A DNA stretch of 21,934 nucleotides. Source: CAYXUW01 sp964468375. Its GTDB lineage: Bacteria > Planctomycetota > Phycisphaerae > Sedimentisphaerales > Anaerobacaceae. The notes under the pieces were generated by a model. The model was not told the origin of the DNA. It worked only from the letters and a program-made list of their open reading frames with translations, and did no database searches. How positions within the stretch are numbered: position 1 is the first letter of the stretch; the number at the start of each line of letters is the position of its first letter. The position numbers and the translations under genes are program-made. Where the stretch lies: contig CAYXUW010000022.1 in NCBI GenBank assembly GCA_964468375.1, positions 1-21,934 of the forward strand. The letters run 5' to 3'. This document shows, piece by piece, positions 15,435 through 21,934 of this stretch.

Positions 15435-16214
15435 TTGACAAGGATAATCGAAAAACGGCTTTCTCTGCACAAGCACCTCACGAATCAGCGGCAGCAGAAT
15501 AACGCCTTAAAATCACAGCTCACCCACCTGCAGGCCCTCGCCAACATCGGCACTACCACCTATATGGTCGCGCACGAAATCAATAATCTGCTCACGCCTA
15601 TGGCCAATTTCGCGGCCCTTGCCCTCAAAAATCCCGATGACAAGCCCTTATCTGAAAAGGCGCTCGAAAAAGTCGTCCGTAATTGCGGGCAGGCCTCCAA
15701 AATTATGGAGAGTATGCTCTCAATGGCAAACGACCGGACGCAGGAAAAGAAAAACGCGCCGCTCGCCGCTTTGGTTGAAGATGTTTTTACCTGCCTCTGC
15801 CGAGACTTTGCAAAAGACGGCATAACTGTGAATATACAAATTCCAACGAACTTAACCGTCTGGGCCGTCCCCGTTCAGATTCAGCAGGTTCTTATGAACC
15901 TAATCCTAAATGCCCGCGATGCGATGTTGCCCCGCGGCGGTATTCTCACTATAGAAGCCCAGGATACCGCCGACGCGATTCAAATAGAAATCTCCGATAC
16001 TGGCTGTGGAATTAAACCGGGTGACTTAAAGAAAATCTTCCAGCCGTTCTTCACAACGAAGGCAAATGAAAAATCTCCGTCACAGAGCTCCGGCTCCGGA
16101 CTTGGCCTTCTTTTCGTCAAAAGAATAATAGACGACCACGGCGGCTGTGTCTCAGTCGAATCCGAACCGGCCGAAGGAACAACGTTTAAAATAACACTGC
16201 CCAAATCGCATTAA
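15435..16214 (+). CDS. Soluble sensor-less histidine kinase
   Basis: A 259-residue kinase made of a short N-terminal helix, a HisKA-type dimerisation domain and an HATPase_c domain. The phospho-acceptor motif is VAHEINNLLTPM (45-56, His47). The ATP lid has the N box LNARDAM (158-164), the G1 box DTGCGI (188-193), the F box IFQPFFTTK (201-209) and the G2 box GSGLGL (220-225). It resembles the NtrB-type core. No membrane segment, PAS, GAF or HAMP domain is visible; only about 30 coiled-coil-like residues precede the HisKA domain. Start TTG with AAGGAAG 4 bases upstream. No response regulator is nearby. The next gene begins 5 bp after its stop. Confidence 0.92.
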   Translation: MTRIIEKRLSLHKHLTNQRQQNNALKSQLTHLQALANIGTTTYMVAHEINNLLTPMANFAALALKNPDDKPLSEKALEKVVRNCGQASKIMESMLSMANDRTQEKKNAPLAALVEDVFTCLCRDFAKDGITVNIQIPTNLTVWAVPVQIQQVLMNLILNARDAMLPRGGILTIEAQDTADAIQIEISDTGCGIKPGDLKKIFQPFFTTKANEKSPSQSSGSGLGLLFVKRIIDDHGGCVSVESEPAEGTTFKITLPKSH

Positions 16215-16219
16215 GGTAA

Positions 16220-17494
16220 TTGCAAATAGTGGCTCAGGTTTACCAAAATGTCGGCCATATCATATTGATGTTACTGCTGCTCGTCGCCTCCGCTTTTTTT
16301 TCGGGCTCCGAAACCGCCTTTTTTAATCTCTCCCGCAGACAAATAAACCTGCTGCGGAAATCCAAACACAAGCTGCAAAACCTTACCGCAAAACTTCTAA
16401 GCGAGCCCGCCCGATTACTAAGCTGCCTGCTGTTCGGCAATATGACCGTTAATGTTCTCTTTTATGCCGCCGCAAGTGTCCTTATCATCAGGATTGAACG
16501 CCAAATCAGCGTCACAGCCGCTGTTATCACGGCTTTACTCACCTTTTGCCTGCTGGTGCTCTTTGGCGAAATACTGCCGAAGTCTCTGGCCTACACGAAT
16601 TCTAAATCTTTAAGTGTAACCGCCGCCCTGCCGGCTTTTTTGTGCATTCGAACTTTTACACCTGTTGTGCTTGTCTTCCGGCTTTTAATAGTAGAACCGA
16701 CCCTCCGCTTGTTGCTCGGCCCGACCAAAACCGATAAACCGGTAACCACAAAGGAATTCAAATCTCTCATCGAGCAGGTGCGAAAACGAGGACTGATTAC
16801 AACCGATGAAAATAAGCTTCTAACCGAAGTTATCGAGCTTGGATTCCTCAAAGTCCGCGACTGCCTCCGCCCCCGGGTGGATATGGTTGCCTGTGAGGTT
16901 ACGGATTCGCCGCAGAACGTCCGCGAAATAATGTTGAAAAACCACCTGACAAAACTGCCCGTATATGTTGAAACAATCGATAATATAATCGGCATAGTCG
17001 AGCTTCGGCAGCTGCTGCTCAGGCCCGATGTCGCCTTGGACAAGCTGGTTCAAAAGATTCATTTCGTTCCTGAACAAAAAACAGTCGAATCCCTGCTCGA
17101 GTTTTTCCGCCAATCCCATACCGATACCGCAATAGTCGTGGATGAATATGGCGGCATCGCAGGTTTGATTCGCCTCGAAGATATTGTTGAAGAGCTCCTC
17201 GGCCCTATCGAGATTACCGACGGAACCGAACCTATCGAGCAGGTAGGCCCCTTCCGGTATCGCCTGGCGGGAAATTTATCTGTTCACGATTGGGCTGAGG
17301 CCTTTGGTATCGAGCCGGAAGCAATGCGGATTTCCACAGTCGGCGGCTTGGTAACCGCCGCACTCGGAAAAATACCGAAATCCGGTGATATCGCTTACCT
17401 GAAAAACTTGAAATTCACCGTCGAGCGGGTGCGAAAGCACAGAATCGAAACCGTAATACTGACCTTGGAGCCGTTTCCGACTAATGACCGGTAA
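16220..17494 (+). CDS. CNNM/CorC-type membrane protein with CBS pair and CorC_HlyC domain
   Basis: A 424-residue protein of the CNNM/HlyC-CorC group, members of which are linked to magnesium or other cation export. The order is DUF21 membrane domain (about 12-165) with AFFSGSETAFFNLSRRQI (25-42) and the FGEILPKS turn (115-122), CBS1 (about 215-270), CBS2 (about 278-330, with VVDEYGGIAGLI) and the C-terminal CorC_HlyC domain (about 340-418). The start is read as TTG at 16220 with AAGG 3 bases upstream; a GTG at 16229 would remove only three residues. It overlaps the next gene, a related protein, by 11 bp. The transported ion cannot be proven from sequence. Confidence 0.9.
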   Translation: MQIVAQVYQNVGHIILMLLLLVASAFFSGSETAFFNLSRRQINLLRKSKHKLQNLTAKLLSEPARLLSCLLFGNMTVNVLFYAAASVLIIRIERQISVTAAVITALLTFCLLVLFGEILPKSLAYTNSKSLSVTAALPAFLCIRTFTPVVLVFRLLIVEPTLRLLLGPTKTDKPVTTKEFKSLIEQVRKRGLITTDENKLLTEVIELGFLKVRDCLRPRVDMVACEVTDSPQNVREIMLKNHLTKLPVYVETIDNIIGIVELRQLLLRPDVALDKLVQKIHFVPEQKTVESLLEFFRQSHTDTAIVVDEYGGIAGLIRLEDIVEELLGPIEITDGTEPIEQVGPFRYRLAGNLSVHDWAEAFGIEPEAMRISTVGGLVTAALGKIPKSGDIAYLKNLKFTVERVRKHRIETVILTLEPFPTNDR

Positions 17495-18494
17495 TATAAT
17501 CTTAATGGTAATAGCTTTGTTTACAGTCATCCTTTCCGGCCTTTTTGCCGGTGCCGAAACCGGAATGTATCAGCTCAGCTGGCTTCGCTTACGGCTCGGC
17601 ATCGAGAAGAAACGCCTGCCGTTCATTCTTCTGGGAAAAACTATGCGCGACAGCCCCGGCTTGCTTCTCTCGACATTAATAGGCACTAACCTGATGCATT
17701 ATATTGTTACAAGTATTGTAACTTTATTATTCCTAAGCCAGTCGCTGTCTGAACATAAAGCCGAACTTCTTGCAACTCTTTTAACTGCACCTGTGCTCTT
17801 TATCTTCGCCGAAGTAATACCTAAAAATATCTTCTATTATCGTGCCGACACCCTAATGCCGGTTTTTGCGCCGTTCCTGTTTGTATGCCACAAGCTTTTT
17901 AGCTTTTCCGGCATAGTGCCCCTTCTCAAATTCATATCCGCCGCCTTCGCTCGCCTGGTTACGAAAATCGATTCCACCAAAACAGCTATAACCGCCGTCC
18001 GCCGTTCGCACATCGAAGCAATTTTTCACGAAACACGTGAAGAAGGCTTCCTCAGCCCGGTCCAGACCGACATAATAAATCGCCTGGTAAGCATCTCGCA
18101 TTTTAGTATAAGGTCGGTGATGATTCCTTTAAACAAAACCCGAACCGTCGATGTTAATTCCGATAGGCCGACTCTGCTGAACGTGCTAAACAAATCGGCG
18201 TTTACTCGTTTGCTGGTTTACGACCGTCTGCCGGAAAACATAATCGGCTTTATAAATATTTATGAAGTCCTAAGCTTGGACCGGCAGCTTACCGACTTGC
18301 GCGATTTCATAAAGCCGATTCGAAAACTCGCCGCCGATACCATTGTTTCGGATGCCATAGATATTATGCAGAGCGAGAACCAAAAAATACTCCTAGTTAC
18401 GACAACCGCTCGTCTCGGCCGCCAGAAAAATATCGGCATAGTAACAATGAAGGATTTGGTCGAGGAATTTCTCGGCGAATTAACTGAATGGTAA
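17484..18494 (+). CDS. Second CNNM-type membrane protein, CBS pair without CorC_HlyC domain
   Basis: A paralogue of the preceding gene, 336 residues. The DUF21 domain (about 5-160) has LSGLFAGAETGMYQLSWLRL (17-36), equivalent to the SGSETAFF motif of its neighbour, and FAEVIPKN (108-115), equivalent to FGEILPKS. The CBS pair covers about 205-330, ending at MKDLVEEFLGEL. The chain stops where its neighbour continues into the CorC_HlyC domain, so that domain is missing. The start ATG lies inside the end of the previous gene (11-bp overlap), which implies coupled translation and perhaps a heteromeric pair. The gene after it starts 6 bp downstream. Confidence 0.88.
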   Translation: MTGNIILMVIALFTVILSGLFAGAETGMYQLSWLRLRLGIEKKRLPFILLGKTMRDSPGLLLSTLIGTNLMHYIVTSIVTLLFLSQSLSEHKAELLATLLTAPVLFIFAEVIPKNIFYYRADTLMPVFAPFLFVCHKLFSFSGIVPLLKFISAAFARLVTKIDSTKTAITAVRRSHIEAIFHETREEGFLSPVQTDIINRLVSISHFSIRSVMIPLNKTRTVDVNSDRPTLLNVLNKSAFTRLLVYDRLPENIIGFINIYEVLSLDRQLTDLRDFIKPIRKLAADTIVSDAIDIMQSENQKILLVTTTARLGRQKNIGIVTMKDLVEEFLGELTEW

Positions 18495-18500
18495 AATCAA

Positions 18501-20042
18501 ATGTCACTTAAAATTGCTAATATTTTTATCCTTGTAATAATTGTTGCGTCCTCGCTTATCCTCCTCGCCAACAGTATGACCAGACCTCTTGAACCGGATG
18601 AACAAACCTATTGCGCCGCCGGTGCCCTGCTGGCAAAGGGCAAAATGATTTACAGAGATTTCTCCTACCCCTCCCAGATGCCTTATCATCCTTTGCTCTG
18701 TGCCGTTCTGTTCAGGATATTTGACACCACTCATTTCCTGCTCGTCGGCAGAATTCTTTCGTGTCTGTGTGACATCCTTGTAGTTTTTTGTATCGTCGAT
18801 ATATATCGACGGCTCTTCCGCCTTTTTCCGCTCTCCGCAGTGATTTTAGCCCTCTCGTCGGCCGCCCTGTATGTGTTCAATCCTTTCCTTGATTACGCCG
18901 GCGGGTTAGCTTGGAATAACAACGTAGTAGTTTTATGTGTCATGCTGTCTTTCTGGCTGTTCATTTCTATTGATTTTAAGAAAAAGTCAAAATATTGGCG
19001 AATTGCCGCTATTGCCGCCTTACTGACCCTCGCTACTGGTATGAGGATAACCGCAGTTCTTGTGCATCTGCTGTTTTTCATTGTTTTGCTGACCTGCCCC
19101 GCCGATTCAGAAGGACAAAAGTTCAAAACCGCTTTGCCGTTTCTAATTGCCACCGCTGTCGTTGCAATTTGGCCGGTTTACACGATAGTCCTGGCACCAA
19201 AGGCATTCTTCCTGAACCTCTACCGGATTTCTATGCTCAATAGCGAATGGGTGCGCCTGACCGGTATGTTTTACAGCAAATCTTATATGGCCCTTGTGTT
19301 CCTGACGACACTCAGCTGCTCCGTCCTCATTCTTATAGCAATTTATCTCTGCGCAGCTATCGCCTGGAAGCATCGTGAACTGAAAATTCCGACACCCGCA
19401 AGTTCACCTCTGGCTGTTATGTTGGTTTTAGTCTTTTTTATCATCGCTTTTATAATGCCGGCGATGTGGACGCAGCACCTCGCGATGCCTGTCCCTTTCA
19501 TAATAATCAGCTTCGCCTTTCCGCTCCTATACCTGAGAAAACTCAACTCCGATACCAGTCCCAATAAGCGTTTTAAGCTGGCGCGTATGTTAATGATTGC
19601 CTGCGCAGCTACAGCAATGGTGTCGTTGCCTCTCTCCCTGCAAAGGGTTCCGAAACTCTTCGACCTGCAAAACTGGACACCGCTTCGTCTGCACCGGATT
19701 TCCGAAGATATTGCCCAAAAAACCGAAAGCCCTAAGCTGATACTCACCCTCGCCCCTCTTTACGCCCTCGAAGGCGGCTGTGATATCTATGACGAATTTT
19801 CCTCCGGCCCGTTTGTTTACAGAGTCGCCGAGGACCTTTCCCCCTCCGAACGCCGCCTCGTGCATACCGTCGGCCCTGAAGAACTTGAAGAGCTTATTGC
19901 AAAATCCCAACCCTCCGCGATGATACTCGGCGTAGAAACAAAGATTCTCGAAATCACTCTCTTTCAAACCGCCGCCCCAAACCCGGAAAACTGGGAGGCA
20001 AAAATCTACGAAAAGGGTCCCATAGCTTATTTCAGGCGTTAA
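18501..20042 (+). CDS. GT-C-type glycosyltransferase-like integral membrane protein (ArnT/PMT-like)
   Basis: 513 residues with about ten hydrophobic segments, beginning with one at about 7-24, then a soluble C-terminal domain of about 130 residues. After the first segment comes EPDEQTYCAAG (31-41), the acidic first-loop motif typical of polyprenyl-phosphate-dependent GT-C transferases. It is followed by YRDFSYPSQMPYHPLL (51-66), as in GT39/GT83-like families. It would act on the outer face of the inner membrane, adding a sugar to lipid A, a polysaccharide or a protein. The acceptor is unknown. It closes the kinase-CNNM operon, and its stop codon overlaps that of the converging dacB gene. Confidence 0.8.
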   Translation: MSLKIANIFILVIIVASSLILLANSMTRPLEPDEQTYCAAGALLAKGKMIYRDFSYPSQMPYHPLLCAVLFRIFDTTHFLLVGRILSCLCDILVVFCIVDIYRRLFRLFPLSAVILALSSAALYVFNPFLDYAGGLAWNNNVVVLCVMLSFWLFISIDFKKKSKYWRIAAIAALLTLATGMRITAVLVHLLFFIVLLTCPADSEGQKFKTALPFLIATAVVAIWPVYTIVLAPKAFFLNLYRISMLNSEWVRLTGMFYSKSYMALVFLTTLSCSVLILIAIYLCAAIAWKHRELKIPTPASSPLAVMLVLVFFIIAFIMPAMWTQHLAMPVPFIIISFAFPLLYLRKLNSDTSPNKRFKLARMLMIACAATAMVSLPLSLQRVPKLFDLQNWTPLRLHRISEDIAQKTESPKLILTLAPLYALEGGCDIYDEFSSGPFVYRVAEDLSPSERRLVHTVGPEELEELIAKSQPSAMILGVETKILEITLFQTAAPNPENWEAKIYEKGPIAYFRR

Positions 20043-21451
20043 CCACCCTTGGTATCTATAATCGCCTTTACTATATCGTTAATTACTTCCCGTGTCTTCC
20101 CGTTGGTGTCGTTGGCCAGAATGGAAAATATATAATCTCCCCCGCCGGTGCTGCATATACCTGAAAAAGACTTAACGCCGGAAATATATCCCGTCTTACC
20201 GAAAATTTTGCCTTTGTACTTTTCTTCTTCGAAATATCTTCCGATGATTCTCCCGTCCACTCCTCCTATCGCAAGCGAACTTTTATAAAACTCCCCGTTC
20301 TTACCTTTGTAAACGTCTAAAAGCACCTTTGTAATGGCATTTGCACTCAGCTTATTCTCCCTGCTCAGCCCGCTGCCGTCATCGACATAAAATTCTTTAT
20401 TATCGATGCCAAGCTCCAGCAGGTATTTGTGAATCAGCTCTCGCCCCGTTGCCCAACTCCCGTTTTTGCCGCCCGCCGCTTCAGCCGCTACAGTCTTAAA
20501 AAGTGCCTCTGCTGCAAGATTGAGACTGTCCTTGTTGCTCCGCGCCAGACAATCTTTCATCAATGTATTGTACTCGGCGATTTTTTCGAATTTGCAGTCC
20601 TTGTCTACTGATTTCTCAAGAAGCTGTCCGTCCGTCCCTATACCCGCCCTGTTCAGACTCTCTGCCAGTAAATATCCAAAGAATGCAGCAGGCCGTTCAA
20701 TCGCGACGGCAAACGGCCCAACCTGCTTTCTGCAACTGCCCTTAACGATGAGTTTATTCATCTCTCCGCTGCGATAAGCCCCCGCCGCACTTTTACCCTG
20801 CGATATCGGCTTAACCTCATTGACAACCTTTACATAATCAGTCTCCGGCTCAACAAAAACTGTCGTATCGCCGCCGATGGTTTTAATAGTCATATCTACG
20901 CAGTTGCCGTTGAAATTCAAACCGCTCACTTCACAGGCGTATCGTTGATTCAAATCCTTCCTCGGCCAGTTCGGATGCACCCGCTCATCGTCGAATATAC
21001 TGCTGTCAACAAAAATGTCATTAATAGTCGTTACATCGTTTCGTTTTAACCTTTCTGCTATGTCTTCGAATATCCAGCCGGCCTTCCTGCCGTGTTTAGC
21101 GTCTGTAACTTTATCGCCCAGCAGCGGGTCGCCGCCCCCTTTTATTACCAGCGTATTGCCGCACAGCCCCACCTCTGTCTTAAACTTATAATTCGGCCCC
21201 AGATACTTCAGCGCCGCCGCCGTAACGATTGCTTTCATGTTCGAGGCCGGAATCATCGCCTCCTTTGCGTTATGGCTATACACCACCTCCCCCGAATCCG
21301 CTTTTACCACAGCTATGGAGTATCGAACCTTCTTCTGCGACGGCTGCTTGATAATGCCGTCGATTTGCTTTGCCAGTTTCGCCGAAGCAGCACCGGCAAA
21401 ACTCATACTTATTACCGCAACAGCTAATAATTTGCTAATCCGAATTTTCAT
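20039..21451 (-). CDS. dacB: D-alanyl-D-alanine carboxypeptidase/endopeptidase, PBP4 (DacB) type
   Basis: A periplasmic penicillin-binding protein that trims or cleaves peptidoglycan stems. Using the ATG at 21451 it has 470 residues and a clear signal peptide: MKIRISK, a hydrophobic core, and cleavage after AGAASA. Active-site motifs are SNMK (Ser70, Lys73), the SxN motif SLN (309-311, in a KDSLNLAAEALFK context) and KTG (419-421, FGKTGYISG). The large insertion between the first two motifs is the PBP4 hallmark. An in-frame TTG at 21469 with GGGGG 5 bases upstream is an alternative start, adding six residues. Its stop codon shares TTAA with the opposite-strand gene. Confidence 0.93.
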   Translation of the reverse strand: MKIRISKLLAVAVISMSFAGAASAKLAKQIDGIIKQPSQKKVRYSIAVVKADSGEVVYSHNAKEAMIPASNMKAIVTAAALKYLGPNYKFKTEVGLCGNTLVIKGGGDPLLGDKVTDAKHGRKAGWIFEDIAERLKRNDVTTINDIFVDSSIFDDERVHPNWPRKDLNQRYACEVSGLNFNGNCVDMTIKTIGGDTTVFVEPETDYVKVVNEVKPISQGKSAAGAYRSGEMNKLIVKGSCRKQVGPFAVAIERPAAFFGYLLAESLNRAGIGTDGQLLEKSVDKDCKFEKIAEYNTLMKDCLARSNKDSLNLAAEALFKTVAAEAAGGKNGSWATGRELIHKYLLELGIDNKEFYVDDGSGLSRENKLSANAITKVLLDVYKGKNGEFYKSSLAIGGVDGRIIGRYFEEEKYKGKIFGKTGYISGVKSFSGICSTGGGDYIFSILANDTNGKTREVINDIVKAIIDTKGG

Positions 21452-21755
21452 ATGACAACTTACTACCAAAAATACCCCCGCAATTCAAGAGCAGCCTCAT
21501 TTATCCCCTTGCTCGTCCTGCCTCCTGCTCGGATACTTATTTTATGTATGCTTGCGCATACTTACTGTTCGCTTCCGACTCGCGGGCATCCGGCAGCCCA
21601 AGCAATTGGGTAAAAGACCGCGTAACACTAACACCCCTCGCAGACTGTGCCTCAGGCAAACAAATGCCTCGAGGTAAAAAGGCTTTTGCGTGCTACAATA
21701 GTTGTCTCACACTTATTATGCCTTTCCCCCTTTTAATAGCTCGGCTGTGAAGTAC
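21452..21755. other. Gene-free stretch upstream of dacB with one hairpin
   Basis: No convincing gene on either strand. The clearest element is GTATGC-TTGC-GCATAC (21546-21561), a perfect 6-bp stem with a 4-base loop, about 95 bp upstream of the dacB start. AGGCA-N6-TGCCT lies near 21656-21671, where a short imperfect dyad extends to CTCGAG. No strong promoter for dacB stands out, though an AT-rich patch (21537-21547) sits just before the hairpin. No tRNA or tmRNA pattern is seen. Confidence 0.4.
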
Positions 21756-21934
21756 TTATAGTAATCGCTGTGATTTCATATAATCACCGGACTGCCTATA
21801 GTAGGTCCAGGCGCTTGGAACTAAGAAACATGCTGAAATTGCAGCATAAAGGATACCAAGCATGATATTAGCAAAGTAGAAACCGGGGCCCATAGTAACA
21901 GTGGCAACAAAAAACCAAATACACGCCATCGAGC
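21756..21934 (-). CDS. C-terminal fragment of a small membrane protein (runs off the right edge)
   Basis: On the minus strand a frame stays open from the right edge (base 21932) to a TAA at 21758-21756, giving 58 residues. The peptide contains two hydrophobic segments, roughly WFFVATVTMGPGFYFANIML and GILYAAISACFLVPSAW. A polar C-terminus ends SGDYMKSQRLL. A methionine codon occurs at 21929, so either nearly all of a very small protein or only the tail of a longer one is present. The amino-acid composition looks genuine for a membrane protein. I do not recognise the family. Confidence 0.5.
   Translation of the reverse strand, partial: SMACIWFFVATVTMGPGFYFANIMLGILYAAISACFLVPSAWTYYRQSGDYMKSQRLL

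Noticed and set aside
21544..21750. 68-residue plus-strand open frame upstream of dacB
   Set aside because: No ribosome site, mixed low-information composition, no recognisable motif, and another frame is also largely open there. It looks like chance.
21470..21755. Possible tmRNA, 6S or SRP RNA in the gene-free right end
   Set aside because: None of the conserved sequence elements of these RNAs is seen and long-range pairing is poor.
1..21934. Insertion sequences, phage genes, CRISPR arrays or toxin-antitoxin pairs
   Set aside because: No transposase, integrase, direct repeat array or paired small genes are visible; gene order and style are uniform housekeeping and envelope functions.

Overview
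The window is dense bacterial DNA of intermediate GC content, with 20 protein genes (two cut by the window edges) and no RNA gene, mobile element, CRISPR array or phage gene that I can see. The genes point to a Gram-negative, LPS-bearing bacterium: KdsC (KDO-8-P phosphatase), an LptC-like export protein, a PBP4-type peptidase and a GT-C membrane glycosyltransferase. My best guess is the Planctomycetota (Phycisphaerae-like), from overall protein style and gene neighbourhoods. This is inference; no phylogenetic marker gene is present.

Left end (1-401): the first 33 codons of an unknown minus-strand protein, then a 302-bp divergent regulatory region with two good sigma70-type promoters and several inverted repeats. 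Region 2 (402-4899, plus): a fatty-acid or acyl-CoA oxidation operon, etfB-etfA-acyl-CoA dehydrogenase (602 aa)-HAD phosphatase. The EtfB carries the motif I associate with electron-bifurcating ETFs.

Region 3 (4910-14780, minus, read right to left): a long collinear cluster of flippase-like membrane protein, DUF502 membrane protein, HPF, EIIA-Ntr (PtsN), HPr, Enzyme I, DUF2344 protein, RNase G/E, KdsC and a 711-aa LptC/OstA-like protein. It begins at a good promoter (14841-14813). It resembles the kdsC-lptCAB-rpoN-hpf-ptsN-npr locus of proteobacteria, but is rearranged and lacks rpoN, lptA, lptB and rapZ within the window. The theme is envelope LPS supply plus a regulatory phosphotransfer chain (PEP to EI to HPr to EIIA) with no sugar permease.

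Region 4 (14872-20042, plus): hisI alone, a 149-bp spacer with two dyads, then a tight operon of a sensorless histidine kinase, two tandem CNNM/CorC-type CBS membrane proteins and a GT-C type glycosyltransferase-like membrane protein. Region 5 (20039-21934, minus): a PBP4-type D-Ala-D-Ala carboxypeptidase whose stop codon overlaps that of the converging glycosyltransferase, a 286-bp gene-free stretch with one clear hairpin, and the C-terminus of a small membrane protein running off the right edge.

I found no clearly new defence or mobile system. The points most worth checking are the oversized LptC-like protein (a possible single-chain LPS bridge), the rearranged lpt/pts locus, the bifurcation-type ETF with its dehydrogenase, the dyad-rich etf control region and the kinase-CNNM pair operon.
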